A DNA stretch of 13,222 nt from Burkholderia sp. (GCA_028292565.1 JAQGMD010000017.1:1-13222), one strand, 5' to 3'; shown: positions 1 through 6,825, counted from the first letter of the stretch. Numbers and translations: made by a program. The notes: generated by a model from the sequence alone, not told the origin.

Positions 1-807
1 TTTATAGCGGTTGTAGCTACAGAAGTACTGGGCCGGGCAGCGGGCAATCAATTTTTCCATCGCGGCATTAATGGCGCGGGCCTGCTGTTCGGGCGTGGTG
101 CCGAGCTCTTCTTCGAAAGGTACGAAGCGCAGCACATAACCGCGGCCGCGCGGCAATCGCTCCGCATACGCAAGGATGATCGGCGCGCCGCTCATCTGAT
201 GCAATTTGGCCGACAGCGTCATGGTATAGGCCGGCTTGCCAAAAAAATCAGCCCACACGCCTTCGCCGTTCTGCGGCACCTGGTCCGGCAGCAAGCCGAT
301 CTGGCGACCCTGTTTCAGGGTCTTGAGCAAGGTGCGCACGCCGGACAGATTGGCTGGCGCAAGGAACAGGTTCGTACGTGCGCGCGCGCCTTCGACCAGG
401 GGCTTCAAGGCCGCCTTGCGTGGGGGACGGTAGAGCACCGTCAGGGGCACCTTGGCGGCGACCGCTTGCGCCGAAATTTCAAAGCAACCGAGATGTGGTG
501 TAAGAAAAATAATCCCCTTGCCGGCATCCAGCGATCGTTGCACGAGGTCCCAGTTTTCGATGGTGGCCGACTTCAGTACGCGCTCCGGAGCGGCGAACCA
601 GATGAACGGCAATTCGAGCACGCTCTTGCCGGCTTCGGCGACGGCGGACGATGAATAACTGGCAAATCCCGCGCGTGCAATATTGTCTTTCAAGCGATTT
701 CGATAGGACGGCGATACCAGGTAAACCAGCCAGCCGAGTACCGCGCCGAGAAGATGGAGTGCGGGTAATGGCAACCTTGAAAGCAGGCGAAACAGGGTGA
801 CAAGCAT
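1..807 (-). CDS. lpxL: Lipid A lauroyl/acyl-ACP acyltransferase, LpxL/HtrB family (3' end beyond window)
   Basis: Reading leftward from an ATG at 807-805, 269 uninterrupted codons reach the window edge; the family is about 290-300 residues, so only the C-terminal tip is missing. The protein opens with a hydrophobic membrane anchor (about residues 4-31). It carries the acyltransferase HX4E motif in TPHLGCFE (H105, E110), then a conserved VLYRPPR stretch, LLPDQ, and the typical QYFCSYNRYK near the C-terminus. The family moves an acyl chain from acyl-ACP to a lipid A precursor on the inner face of the cytoplasmic membrane. A TTG codon directly before the ATG could also start the protein, and neither has a good Shine-Dalgarno sequence. 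The gene diverges from metK. The family call is firm; whether it is the primary or a secondary acyltransferase cannot be told here. Confidence 0.9.
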   Translation of the reverse strand, partial: MLVTLFRLLSRLPLPALHLLGAVLGWLVYLVSPSYRNRLKDNIARAGFASYSSSAVAEAGKSVLELPFIWFAAPERVLKSATIENWDLVQRSLDAGKGIIFLTPHLGCFEISAQAVAAKVPLTVLYRPPRKAALKPLVEGARARTNLFLAPANLSGVRTLLKTLKQGRQIGLLPDQVPQNGEGVWADFFGKPAYTMTLSAKLHQMSGAPIILAYAERLPRGRGYVLRFVPFEEELGTTPEQQARAINAAMEKLIARCPAQYFCSYNRYK

Positions 808-827
808 CAAAGAGGCGACGAAATGTT

Positions 828-855
828 TTGTGATTTTTTACCAGACGCGTAAAAT
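828..855 (+). promoter_or_regulatory. Predicted sigma-70 promoter of metK
   Basis: TTGTGA (828-833) and TAAAAT (850-855) are separated by 16 bp, fair matches to -35 and -10 hexamers. Transcription would start near 861-863, giving a leader of about 120 nt that contains the structures at 872-902 and 923-985. Predicted by eye only. Confidence 0.5.
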
Positions 856-871
856 ATCATAGAAGCAGTAC

Positions 872-902
872 CCGCCGAGTTAACAGACAACTTGCGAGGC
901 GG
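872..902 (+). promoter_or_regulatory. Stem-loop in the metK leader
   Basis: CCGCC (872-876) pairs with GGCGG (898-902). Inside it GAGTT (877-881) pairs with AACTT (889-893), with one G-U pair, a 7-nt loop AACAGAC and a 4-nt bulge GCGA on the 3' side. It is the first structured element of the presumed metK leader and lies 20 nt upstream of the helix that covers the ribosome binding site. Its role is unknown. Confidence 0.5.
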
Positions 903-922
903 AATAAAAATCTCGCTAAAGC

Positions 923-985
923 GTCGCAGGCTCATTGAGTTGGCCGCGACATGTGGTCAATAACAATCGTACAAGGAGCCTGCGA
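923..985 (+). promoter_or_regulatory. RBS-sequestering leader structure of metK, candidate riboswitch
   Basis: TCGCAGGCTC (924-933) is a perfect 10-bp complement of GAGCCTGCGA (976-985). The 3' arm contains GAG of the AAGGAG Shine-Dalgarno (973-978) and the A of the metK start codon, so the helix would block initiation. Within the loop, TTGGCC (940-945) pairs with GGTCAA (955-960), exposing GCGAC (946-950) in the hairpin loop. GCGAC is complementary to GTCGC (923-927), which overlaps the 5' arm of the sequestering helix. That gives either a competing helix or, with AGGCTC/GAGCCT, a pseudoknot. The pairings are seen directly; regulation by SAM, SAH or another signal is inference from gene context. 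I do not recognise it as a named SAM riboswitch class. Confidence 0.6.
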
Positions 986-2148
986 TGGCAAATGAATATC
1001 TCTTTACTTCGGAATCCGTCTCCGAAGGACACCCAGACAAAGTCGCCGATCAGATTTCTGACGCCATTCTTGACGCGATCCTCGCGCAAGACCCGAAGGC
1101 GCGCGTCGCCGCTGAAACCCTTTGCAACACTGGGCTGGTAGTACTGGCGGGTGAGATCACAACGCACGCCAACGTGAATTACATCGACGTGGCGCGTGAA
1201 ACGATCAAGCGCATCGGCTACGACAATGCCGACTTCGGCATCGATTACAAGAGCTGCGCCGTCATGGTCTGTTACGACAAGCAGTCTCCCGACATCGCGC
1301 AAGGCGTGGATGAAGGCAAAGGCATCGACCTCGACCAGGGCGCTGGTGACCAGGGCCTGATGTTCGGCTATGCGTGCGATGAGACTTCGGAGCTGATGCC
1401 GGCGGCGATTTACTATGCGCACCGCATCGTCGAGCGTCAGTCGCAGTTGCGCAAGGACGGCCGCCTCCCATGGCTGCGTCCGGATGCGAAGTCGCAGGTC
1501 ACACTGCGTTATGTCGATGGTCGTCCGGTGGCGATCGACACCGTGGTGCTCTCGACGCAGCACAGCCCCGACATGCAGCACAAGGCGATTGAAGAAGCGG
1601 CGATCGAAGAAATCATCAAGCCGGTGGTGCCGAAAGAGTGGCTGAAGAATACGCGCTATCTGGTCAACCCGACCGGCCGTTTCGTCATCGGCGGCCCGCA
1701 GGGTGATTGCGGTCTCACCGGCCGCAAGATCATCGTCGACACATACGGCGGCGCAGCCCCGCACGGTGGTGGCGCATTCTCCGGCAAGGATCCGTCCAAG
1801 GTTGACCGTTCCGCTGCTTACGCCGGCCGCTATGTCGCCAAGAACATCGTGGCCGCAGGCCTGGCATCGCGCTGCCAGATCCAGGTTTCGTACGCTATCG
1901 GCATCGCCAAACCGACATCCGTCATGGTGACCACCTTCGGCACCGGCAAGATCAGCGATGAGAAGCTGTCTGAGCTGGTGCTGGAACTGTTCGACCTGCG
2001 TCCGAAGGGCATTGTGCAGATGCTGGACCTGCTGCGCCCTATCTACGGCAAGACCGCAGCCTACGGACATTTCGGTCGCGAAGAACCGGAATTTTCGTGG
2101 GAGCGTACCGATAAAGCGACAGCTTTGCGCGCTGCCGCCGGGCTATAA
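985..2148 (+). CDS. metK: S-adenosylmethionine synthetase (methionine adenosyltransferase)
   Basis: This cytoplasmic enzyme makes S-adenosylmethionine from methionine and ATP, releasing phosphate and pyrophosphate. The 387-residue protein is the usual full length. It shows the family signatures: [15 protein letters not shown] (about 13-27, catalytic H16 and metal ligand D18), GEITT (57-61), the GAGDQG methionine/ATP loop (119-124), [12 protein letters not shown] (237-248) and the phosphate-binding [17 protein letters not shown] (from 261). The ATG at 985 has AAGGAG six bases upstream. That ribosome binding site lies inside a 10-bp inverted repeat, so translation is probably controlled by the leader. 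It supplies SAM for the methyl cycle completed by ahcY and metF downstream. The last bases ahead of the TAA stop overlap a TATAAT sequence that may serve the next gene. Confidence 0.98.
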   Translation: MANEYLFTSESVSEGHPDKVADQISDAILDAILAQDPKARVAAETLCNTGLVVLAGEITTHANVNYIDVARETIKRIGYDNADFGIDYKSCAVMVCYDKQSPDIAQGVDEGKGIDLDQGAGDQGLMFGYACDETSELMPAAIYYAHRIVERQSQLRKDGRLPWLRPDAKSQVTLRYVDGRPVAIDTVVLSTQHSPDMQHKAIEEAAIEEIIKPVVPKEWLKNTRYLVNPTGRFVIGGPQGDCGLTGRKIIVDTYGGAAPHGGGAFSGKDPSKVDRSAAYAGRYVAKNIVAAGLASRCQIQVSYAIGIAKPTSVMVTTFGTGKISDEKLSELVLELFDLRPKGIVQMLDLLRPIYGKTAAYGHFGREEPEFSWERTDKATALRAAAGL

Positions 2149-2149
2149 T
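2144..2149 (+). promoter_or_regulatory. Possible -10 box for the M14 peptidase gene
   Basis: A perfect TATAAT overlaps the metK stop codon (TAA at 2146-2148). No good -35 hexamer is visible 15-18 bp upstream, so the promoter is uncertain. A start near 2156 would put the hairpin at 2161-2182 at the 5' end of the peptidase message. Confidence 0.35.
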
Positions 2150-2160
2150 CCCCGTTGTCA

Positions 2161-2182
2161 CGGCTTGCGATTTTGCAAGCCG
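2161..2182 (+). terminator. Hairpin after metK, possible weak terminator
   Basis: CGGCTTGC (2161-2168) and GCAAGCCG (2175-2182) form a perfect 8-bp stem with a GATTTT loop, 13 nt after the metK stop. Only GTTTC follows, so the U-tract is poor. Termination would be inefficient, or the hairpin acts as mRNA end protection or as part of the next gene's leader. Confidence 0.4.
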
Positions 2183-2204
2183 GTTTCAACAGAGGTCGAT
2201 TCAA

Positions 2205-3290
2205 TTGCCACGCATCGTTCAGTATGTTGGAGCGGTTTTGGGGACGATGCTGTGCGCCTCCGCTCTTGCCAATTCGTTAAGCAGAAATGGTAATGAACCG
2301 GATGGATGGTGCGAACGCCTGACCACCCGGTTACCCGGCGTTTCCGTGGCAGATTGCCAGGGAAGCGGGTTAACTCCAACCGGCGCTGCCTCCCATAACG
2401 GTTTTCCTATCCTCGCGCGCGAGATACCTGTTGCCGCGAAAGGCAAGCTTCAGGATCCGCTGCGCATCCTGCTAATAGGCGGCATGCATGGCGACGAGCT
2501 GACCTCGTCCTCCATCGTGTTCCAGTGGTTGCAATTGTTATTAGAGGCGCCCGCCCGGAATTTCCATTGGTACGTTGCGCCGGTCGTCAATCCGGACGGC
2601 CTGCTGGCGAAAAAGCCGCAGCGGGTCAATGCCAACGGCGTCGACCTCAACCGCAACTTCCCGACACCCGGCTGGCAACACGATGCCCCGCATTACTGGG
2701 CAAAAAAGACCAACAGCGATCCGCGTCGCTATCCGGGGCGGGCCCCTGTATCCGAACCGGAAAGCAAATGGTTGATGGGGGAGATGGAGCGTTTCCGGCC
2801 GCACGTTATCGTTTCTGTACATGCGCCTTACGGCGTGCTCGACTTCGATGGTCCGGCAACACCTCCGAAACGTTTCGGCCGCTTGTGGTTCAATCGCGTC
2901 GGCGTCTTCCCCGGATCGCTCGGCAACTATAGCGGCATGCACAAGAATGTTCCGGTAGTGACGATCGAACTGGCCAATGCGCAGACGATGCCATCGAAAG
3001 AGGAAGTCCGGCGCATCTGGCAGGATATGCTCGGCTGGATCGAGAACAACGTGTCGACGCAAACCACGGCGCAAGCACCGGACCAGCCACAGGCGCCCTT
3101 CGGACTCATAGAGCGTGCTTCCGCAACGCAAGCTGCACCTGCAGCGGCAAAGAAGACCGATACGGCCAGGAAGCCTGCGCCGAAGAAACCGGTCGTGGCA
3201 ACCAAGCCCGCGCCTCAAAAATCCGCGTCGCAAAAACCCGATAGTGCAAAGAAGCCCGCGGCAAAGAAGCCCGATACCACGAAGGCATGA
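2205..3290 (+). CDS. Exported M14-family zinc carboxypeptidase, MpaA-like, with Lys/Pro/Ala-rich tail
   Basis: The 361-residue protein starts with a likely signal peptide (residues 1-22, ending ASALA), so it should act in the periplasm. The M14 core has zinc ligands H95 and E98 in HGDE and H206 in SVHAP, a substrate-binding arginine in VDLNRNF (R150), and the catalytic glutamate E255 in VTIELA. C36 and C51 may form a disulfide. Relatives such as MpaA cleave murein peptides, so a cell-wall peptide substrate is a reasonable guess, not shown here. Residues from about 315 to the end form a low-complexity tail rich in KKP, KPA and AKK. The chosen TTG start has AGAGG nine bases upstream and gives a complete signal peptide; an in-frame ATG at 2247 would remove most of it. 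The TGA stop is also the left duplicated target site of a palindromic element. Confidence 0.85.
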   Translation: MPRIVQYVGAVLGTMLCASALANSLSRNGNEPDGWCERLTTRLPGVSVADCQGSGLTPTGAASHNGFPILAREIPVAAKGKLQDPLRILLIGGMHGDELTSSSIVFQWLQLLLEAPARNFHWYVAPVVNPDGLLAKKPQRVNANGVDLNRNFPTPGWQHDAPHYWAKKTNSDPRRYPGRAPVSEPESKWLMGEMERFRPHVIVSVHAPYGVLDFDGPATPPKRFGRLWFNRVGVFPGSLGNYSGMHKNVPVVTIELANAQTMPSKEEVRRIWQDMLGWIENNVSTQTTAQAPDQPQAPFGLIERASATQAAPAAAKKTDTARKPAPKKPVVATKPAPQKSASQKPDSAKKPAAKKPDTTKA

Positions 3291-3412
3291 GGACCCGCGC
3301 AGGAATAAGTTGTCATTATTGCTGGCCGTAGCGGGCGCACCTGGGCGGCCCACTGGCATTGCATCCCGCTGCGACCGCGCAAATGAACAACTTATTACTG
3401 CGCAGGCTCTGA
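3288..3412 (+). mobile_element. Palindromic MITE-like element, copy 1, with TGA target duplication
   Basis: A 119-bp element (3291-3409) is flanked by direct TGA repeats (3288-3290 and 3410-3412); the left TGA is the stop codon of the M14 gene. Its ends are imperfect inverted repeats, GGACCCGCGCAG against GAGCCTGCGCAG read from the other strand. The two arms stay partly complementary inward (AATAAGTTGT and ACAACTTATT, then GGCCGTAGCGGG and CCCGCTGCGACC), so the whole element can fold into one long hairpin. It has no coding capacity. A second copy in reverse orientation lies at 9857-10064. TNA duplications are known for the IS1031/IS427 groups of the IS5 family, so an IS5-type transposase is the likely driver (inference). 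Confidence 0.75.
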
Positions 3413-3419
3413 GTCCGAG

Positions 3420-3448
3420 GTTTCGGGGCAAACGAACTACTGTATAAT
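3420..3448 (+). promoter_or_regulatory. Predicted promoter of ahcY
   Basis: A perfect TATAAT lies at 3443-3448. The -35 region 17 bp upstream is poor (GTTTCG, 3420-3425). Transcription would start at about 3455, the first base of the riboswitch P1 helix, which supports the placement. The -35 region begins only 8 bp after the end of the palindromic element. Confidence 0.6.
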
Positions 3449-3454
3449 TTTGGC

Positions 3455-3529
3455 TCCAAGGAGCGTTGCAGCGCGATGTGTTTTTATCAGCATCGTGTCA
3501 GGCTTGGATATCACCCGCAACTGCGCTCA
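3455..3529 (+). ncRNA. S-adenosylhomocysteine (SAH) riboswitch
   Basis: The aptamer matches the known SAH class (Rfam RF01057) in sequence and fold. P1 is TCCAAG (3455-3460) with CTTGGA (3503-3508). The conserved GAGCGTTGCA (3461-3470) follows P1. P2 is GCGCGATG (3471-3478) with CATCGTGT (3491-3498), including two G-U pairs. Conserved CAGG (3499-3502) closes the core. The pseudoknot is GAGCG (3461-3465) with CGCTC (3524-3528), extendable by one G-U pair. This class binds SAH and turns on downstream expression, which fits ahcY, whose product removes SAH. The expression platform between 3530 and the Shine-Dalgarno holds a TTTTTT run (3536-3541), but whether control is by termination or translation is not clear. 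Confidence 0.93.
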
Positions 3530-3567
3530 CGTTACTTTTTTCTAATTTTCCAGAAAAGGAGGGCGTG

Positions 3568-4986
3568 ATGAGCGCCGCTGTGTTGAATTCCCCATCCCAA
3601 GACTTTCTCGTCGCCGATCTCAGCCTGGCCGATTGGGGCCGCAAAGAGATCAAGATTGCCGAAACTGAAATGCCGGGCCTGATGGCGATTCGTGAAGAAT
3701 TCGCCGCCGCGCAGCCATTGAAGGGCGCGCGCATCACCGGCTCGCTGCACATGACGATCCAGACCGCCGTGCTGATCCAGACGCTGGAAGCCCTCGGCGC
3801 GAAAGTGCGTTGGGCATCGTGCAACATCTACTCCACGCAAGATCACGCAGCCGCCGCGATTGCCGCCAACGGCACGCCGGTGTTCGCATTCAAAGGCGAG
3901 ACGCTGGATGAGTACTGGGACTACACGCACCGCATTTTCGAATGGCCCGAAGGTCAGTATTCGAACATGATCCTCGACGACGGCGGCGATGCGACTTTGC
4001 TGTTGCATCTCGGCACGCGTGCCGAGAAGGATGCCAGCCTGCTGAACAACCCGGACTCGGAAGAAGCCGTCTGCCTGTTCAATTCAATCAAGAAAAAACT
4101 CGCGACCGACCCGACCTGGTATTCCACACGCCTGAAGGAAATCAAGGGCGTTACAGAAGAAACCACGACCGGCGTGCATCGTTTGTATCAAATGCACAAG
4201 GAAGGCAAGCTCGCTTTCCCGGCGATCAACGTCAATGATTCCGTCACCAAGTCCAAGTTCGACAATCTGTATGGCTGCCGCGAATCGCTGGTCGACGGCA
4301 TCAAGCGTGCAACCGATGTAATGATTGCCGGTAAAGTTGCCGTCATCGCCGGCTATGGCGACGTGGGCAAGGGCTCGGCCCAGGCGATGCGCGCGCTGTC
4401 CGCGCAAGTCTGGGTCACTGAAATCGATCCGATTTGCGCACTGCAGGCGGCGATGGAAGGTTATCGCGTCGTCACGATGGATTATGCGGCCGAGCACGGC
4501 GACATTTTCGTCACCTGTACCGGTAACTATCATGTGATCACCCATGAACACATGAAGAAGATGAAAGACCAGGCCATCGTGTGCAACATTGGCCACTTCG
4601 ACAATGAAATCGAAGTCGCCTCACTGAAGCAATACACCTGGGAAAACATCAAGCCGCAAGTCGATCACATCATTTTCCCCGACGGCAAACGCATCATCCT
4701 GCTGGCCGAAGGCCGCCTGGTCAACCTCGGTTGCGGCACAGGTCATCCGTCTTACGTGATGAGCTCGTCATTCGCCAACCAGACCATCGCGCAGATTGAA
4801 CTGTTCACCAATCTCTCTGCCTATCCGGTCGGCGTCTACACGCTGCCGAAGCACCTCGATGAAAAAGTCGCGCGTCTGCAGCTGAGGAAGTTGAATGCGA
4901 AGCTGACCGAGCTGACCGAAGAACAGGCAGCCTATATCGGCGTGAGCAAGACCGGCCCGTACAAGGCCGATCACTACCGCTACTAA
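3568..4986 (+). CDS. ahcY: Adenosylhomocysteinase (S-adenosyl-L-homocysteine hydrolase)
   Basis: The enzyme splits S-adenosylhomocysteine into adenosine and homocysteine, using bound NAD, and so relieves product inhibition of methyltransferases. The 472-residue cytoplasmic protein has the substrate region [10 protein letters not shown] (H61) and [13 protein letters not shown] (85-97), D138 in LDDGGD, EETTTG (E198), VTKSKFDN (K228, D232, N233), the NAD loop [11 protein letters not shown] (261-271) and the C-terminal KADHYRY. It includes the roughly 40-residue insertion (about 151-195) typical of bacterial enzymes. The ATG at 3568 is chosen because AAGGAGG (3556-3562) sits just upstream and the family homology starts there; an in-frame ATG at 3466 lies inside the riboswitch. 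Expression should rise when SAH accumulates. A terminator follows, then the holin-like gene and metF. Confidence 0.97.
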   Translation: MSAAVLNSPSQDFLVADLSLADWGRKEIKIAETEMPGLMAIREEFAAAQPLKGARITGSLHMTIQTAVLIQTLEALGAKVRWASCNIYSTQDHAAAAIAANGTPVFAFKGETLDEYWDYTHRIFEWPEGQYSNMILDDGGDATLLLHLGTRAEKDASLLNNPDSEEAVCLFNSIKKKLATDPTWYSTRLKEIKGVTEETTTGVHRLYQMHKEGKLAFPAINVNDSVTKSKFDNLYGCRESLVDGIKRATDVMIAGKVAVIAGYGDVGKGSAQAMRALSAQVWVTEIDPICALQAAMEGYRVVTMDYAAEHGDIFVTCTGNYHVITHEHMKKMKDQAIVCNIGHFDNEIEVASLKQYTWENIKPQVDHIIFPDGKRIILLAEGRLVNLGCGTGHPSYVMSSSFANQTIAQIELFTNLSAYPVGVYTLPKHLDEKVARLQLRKLNAKLTELTEEQAAYIGVSKTGPYKADHYRY

Positions 4987-5001
4987 GAAGCTGGACCAGG
5001 T

Positions 5002-5035
5002 GGGGCGCATCACGAACTGATCCGCCCCCCTTTTT
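5002..5035 (+). terminator. Rho-independent terminator after ahcY
   Basis: GGGGCG (5002-5007) pairs with CGCCCC (5023-5028). After a C-C mismatch, ATC pairs with GAT within the loop. CC and TTTTT (5031-5035) follow. It ends the ahcY message 16 nt after the stop codon, perhaps with partial read-through into the membrane protein gene and metF. Confidence 0.8.
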
Positions 5036-5065
5036 GGCACGTCATACAGGATCAAGGGGAGGGGT

Positions 5066-5407
5066 ATGCGTCTACTGATAGTCTGGCTTATCAATGCGGC
5101 GGCACTGTTTGTCCTGCCGTATCTGATGAAATCGATTGCGATCCAGAACTTCACCTCGGCGTTGATCGCCGCGCTGGTGCTCGGGCTGGTGAATACGCTG
5201 ATACGTCCGATCCTGGTGTTGCTGACGCTGCCTGTGACGGTATTGACGCTCGGGCTGTTCATCATCGTGATCAACGGGGTGCTGTTCTGGGCGGTCGCCA
5301 ATTTCGTCCCCGGTTTTTACGTGGCCGGCTTCTGGTCCGCCGTTGGCGGCGCGATACTCTACAGCCTCATATCGTGGGCGTTGTCCTCTCTACTGCTTAA
5401 AAAATAA
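5066..5407 (+). CDS. Four-helix membrane protein, phage holin superfamily IV / YvlD type (PF04020-like)
   Basis: The 113-residue protein is almost wholly hydrophobic, with four predicted membrane helices at about residues 3-20, 28-50, 54-77 and 86-109 and a short basic C-terminus (LLLKK). Conserved family features are the LGLVNTLIRPILVLLTLP stretch between helices 2 and 3 and NGVLFW in helix 3. Despite the family name, most chromosomal members are not lysis proteins and their function is unknown. A purine-rich GGGGAGGGG Shine-Dalgarno precedes the ATG. The stop is one base before the metF start, so the two are probably co-translated. From memory, the order ahcY - this gene - metF recurs in betaproteobacteria, which hints at a conserved link to the methyl cycle or merely to the operon. 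Confidence 0.85.
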   Translation: MRLLIVWLINAAALFVLPYLMKSIAIQNFTSALIAALVLGLVNTLIRPILVLLTLPVTVLTLGLFIIVINGVLFWAVANFVPGFYVAGFWSAVGGAILYSLISWALSSLLLKK

Positions 5408-5408
5408 C

Positions 5409-6245
5409 ATGGCTCTCAATAACTTCAGCATCGAATTTTTTCCGCCCAAAACAGCGGAGGGAGTTGAGAAACTGCGCGTGACGCGGGCAAAGCTGGCTGA
5501 GCTGCATCCGAAGTATTTTTCCGTCACATTCGGCGCCGGCGGATCCACGCAAAAAGGTACGCTGGAGACCGTGGTCGAAATCCGGCGCGAAGGACACGAC
5601 GCAGCACCGCACCTCTCATGCATGGGCAGCTCGCGCGAGAGCTTGCGCGCAATCCTCGACGAATATAAATCGCACGGCATCAAGCGCATCGTTGCATTGC
5701 GCGGCGATATGCCGAGCGGTTATGGCGGCTCCGGTGAATTCCGCTACGCGAACGAGCTGGTCGAATTCATCCGCGCCGAAACGGGAAACTGGTTCCACAT
5801 CGAAGTGGCGGCTTATCCCGAAATGCATCCGCAGGCGAAGTCGCCGCAAGACGATATACAGAATTTTGCCCGCAAGGTGAAGGCCGGCGCCAATGCCGCC
5901 ATCACGCAGTACTTCTACAACGCCGATGCCTATTTCCGCTTTACGGAAGAGGCGCGCAAGGCCGGTGTTGACATACCCATCATCGCCGGTGTCATGCCGA
6001 TTACGAACTACTCGCAGCTGATGCGCTTTTCCGATATGTGCGGCGCCGAGATCCCGCGCTGGATACGCCTGAAGCTGGCCAGCTTCGGCGATGATATTGA
6101 TTCGATCCGCGCGTTTGGCCTCGACGTGGTGACGCAATTGTGCGAGCGCCTGCTGGACGGTGGGGCGCCGGGCGTGCATTTTTATACACTGAACCAGGCG
6201 CCTGCGACTATGGAAATCTGCCGACGGCTCAACGGCTCGGCGTAG
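5409..6245 (+). CDS. metF: 5,10-methylenetetrahydrofolate reductase
   Basis: This flavin enzyme reduces 5,10-methylene-THF to 5-methyl-THF, the methyl donor for methionine synthase. The 278-residue single-domain protein shows IEFFPPKT with the catalytic glutamate E9, VTFGAGGSTQKGT (39-51), HLSCMG (68-73), ALRGDMP (96-102, D100 near the flavin), AAYPEMHP (134-141), ITQYFYNAD and PIIAGVMPITNY. I chose the ATG at 5409 because the family N-terminus begins there; a longer reading from 5343 would run through the end of the membrane protein gene. No Shine-Dalgarno is visible (the upstream bases are CTTAAAAAATAAC), so translation likely depends on coupling to the upstream gene ending one base earlier. 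Its last 17 bp overlap the convergent cyclo-ligase gene. Confidence 0.96.
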   Translation: MALNNFSIEFFPPKTAEGVEKLRVTRAKLAELHPKYFSVTFGAGGSTQKGTLETVVEIRREGHDAAPHLSCMGSSRESLRAILDEYKSHGIKRIVALRGDMPSGYGGSGEFRYANELVEFIRAETGNWFHIEVAAYPEMHPQAKSPQDDIQNFARKVKAGANAAITQYFYNADAYFRFTEEARKAGVDIPIIAGVMPITNYSQLMRFSDMCGAEIPRWIRLKLASFGDDIDSIRAFGLDVVTQLCERLLDGGAPGVHFYTLNQAPATMEICRRLNGSA

Positions 6246-6798
6246 GCAGGCCCTGCAACGACGATTGCTCTGTGATGATTCGATCCAGGGCGACGTCGTG
6301 CGCAGCGCCGGCGAATTCAACCAGCGCGCATTCATAGGCGATGCCTACCGTGAACGGACGCGGCTCGAGAGCCAGCGTCCGGTCATAAAATCCCCCGCCG
6401 TACCCCAGCCGCATCCTGTTCGTATTGAAACCGACGCAGGGCACGAGCAGCGCGCCCGGCTCCACTGGGTTGTGCGCTTGCGCGGGTATGGCCACGCCCA
6501 GTGCATCTGTTATCAAAGGATCACCCGGCGCCCATGCGGCGAACCGAAGCGGTTCATTTTTGGCAATCACTACCGGCAATGCCAGCTGCACGCCGCGTGC
6601 CGCGAGTTCAACGTAAACATTTCGCAAGTCCGGCTCGCCGCGCACCGGCCAATAAACCCCTAGTGTCTGTGCGCCATGCAAGGCCCACCAGTCAATAACG
6701 CGCGCGCCGATTGCCGCATCCCACTGGTTGCGAACTTCAGGTTCGATGGCTTGTCTGTTTGCGATCAGCGCGCGGCGCAACGAGGTCTTTTCCACCAT
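6229..6798 (-). CDS. 5-formyltetrahydrofolate cyclo-ligase (5,10-methenyl-THF synthetase, YgfA/FAU1 family)
   Basis: The enzyme turns 5-formyl-THF, a storage or side-product folate, into 5,10-methenyl-THF with ATP, returning it to the one-carbon pool that feeds metF. The 189-residue length is normal. Motifs are the N-terminal LRRALIANRQAI (7-18), WPVRGEPDLR (50-59) and the ATP/Mg loop RLGYGGGFYDR (130-140). The start at 6798-6796 precedes the first conserved residues, with no clear Shine-Dalgarno. The gene points toward metF, and the two coding ends overlap by 17 bp with no room for a separate terminator. It diverges from the lytic transglycosylase gene. In gammaproteobacteria this family often follows 6S RNA; no such RNA is seen here. 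Confidence 0.94.
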   Translation of the reverse strand: MVEKTSLRRALIANRQAIEPEVRNQWDAAIGARVIDWWALHGAQTLGVYWPVRGEPDLRNVYVELAARGVQLALPVVIAKNEPLRFAAWAPGDPLITDALGVAIPAQAHNPVEPGALLVPCVGFNTNRMRLGYGGGFYDRTLALEPRPFTVGIAYECALVEFAGAAHDVALDRIITEQSSLQGLPTPSR

Positions 6799-6825
6799 GG
6801 TTTACCCAATGAATTTGAGCCGAAG

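Noticed and set aside
199..654. Plus-strand open frame at the left end
   Set aside because: It lies opposite lpxL, whose minus-strand translation carries clear acyltransferase motifs.
916..2070. Long open frame on the minus strand opposite metK (384 codons)
   Set aside because: It mirrors the real metK frame in high-GC DNA and its translation is rich in Arg/His/Val without recognisable domains. metK itself is unmistakable.
2541..3431. Minus-strand open frame opposite the M14 peptidase and the palindromic element
   Set aside because: Its Cys/Arg/Leu-rich repeats are the complement of the Lys/Pro/Ala tail, and it runs through the mobile element. No protein family features.
3466..3567. N-terminal extension of AhcY starting at 3466
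   Set aside because: That ATG-like start lies within the riboswitch aptamer core; the strong AAGGAGG and family homology point to 3568.
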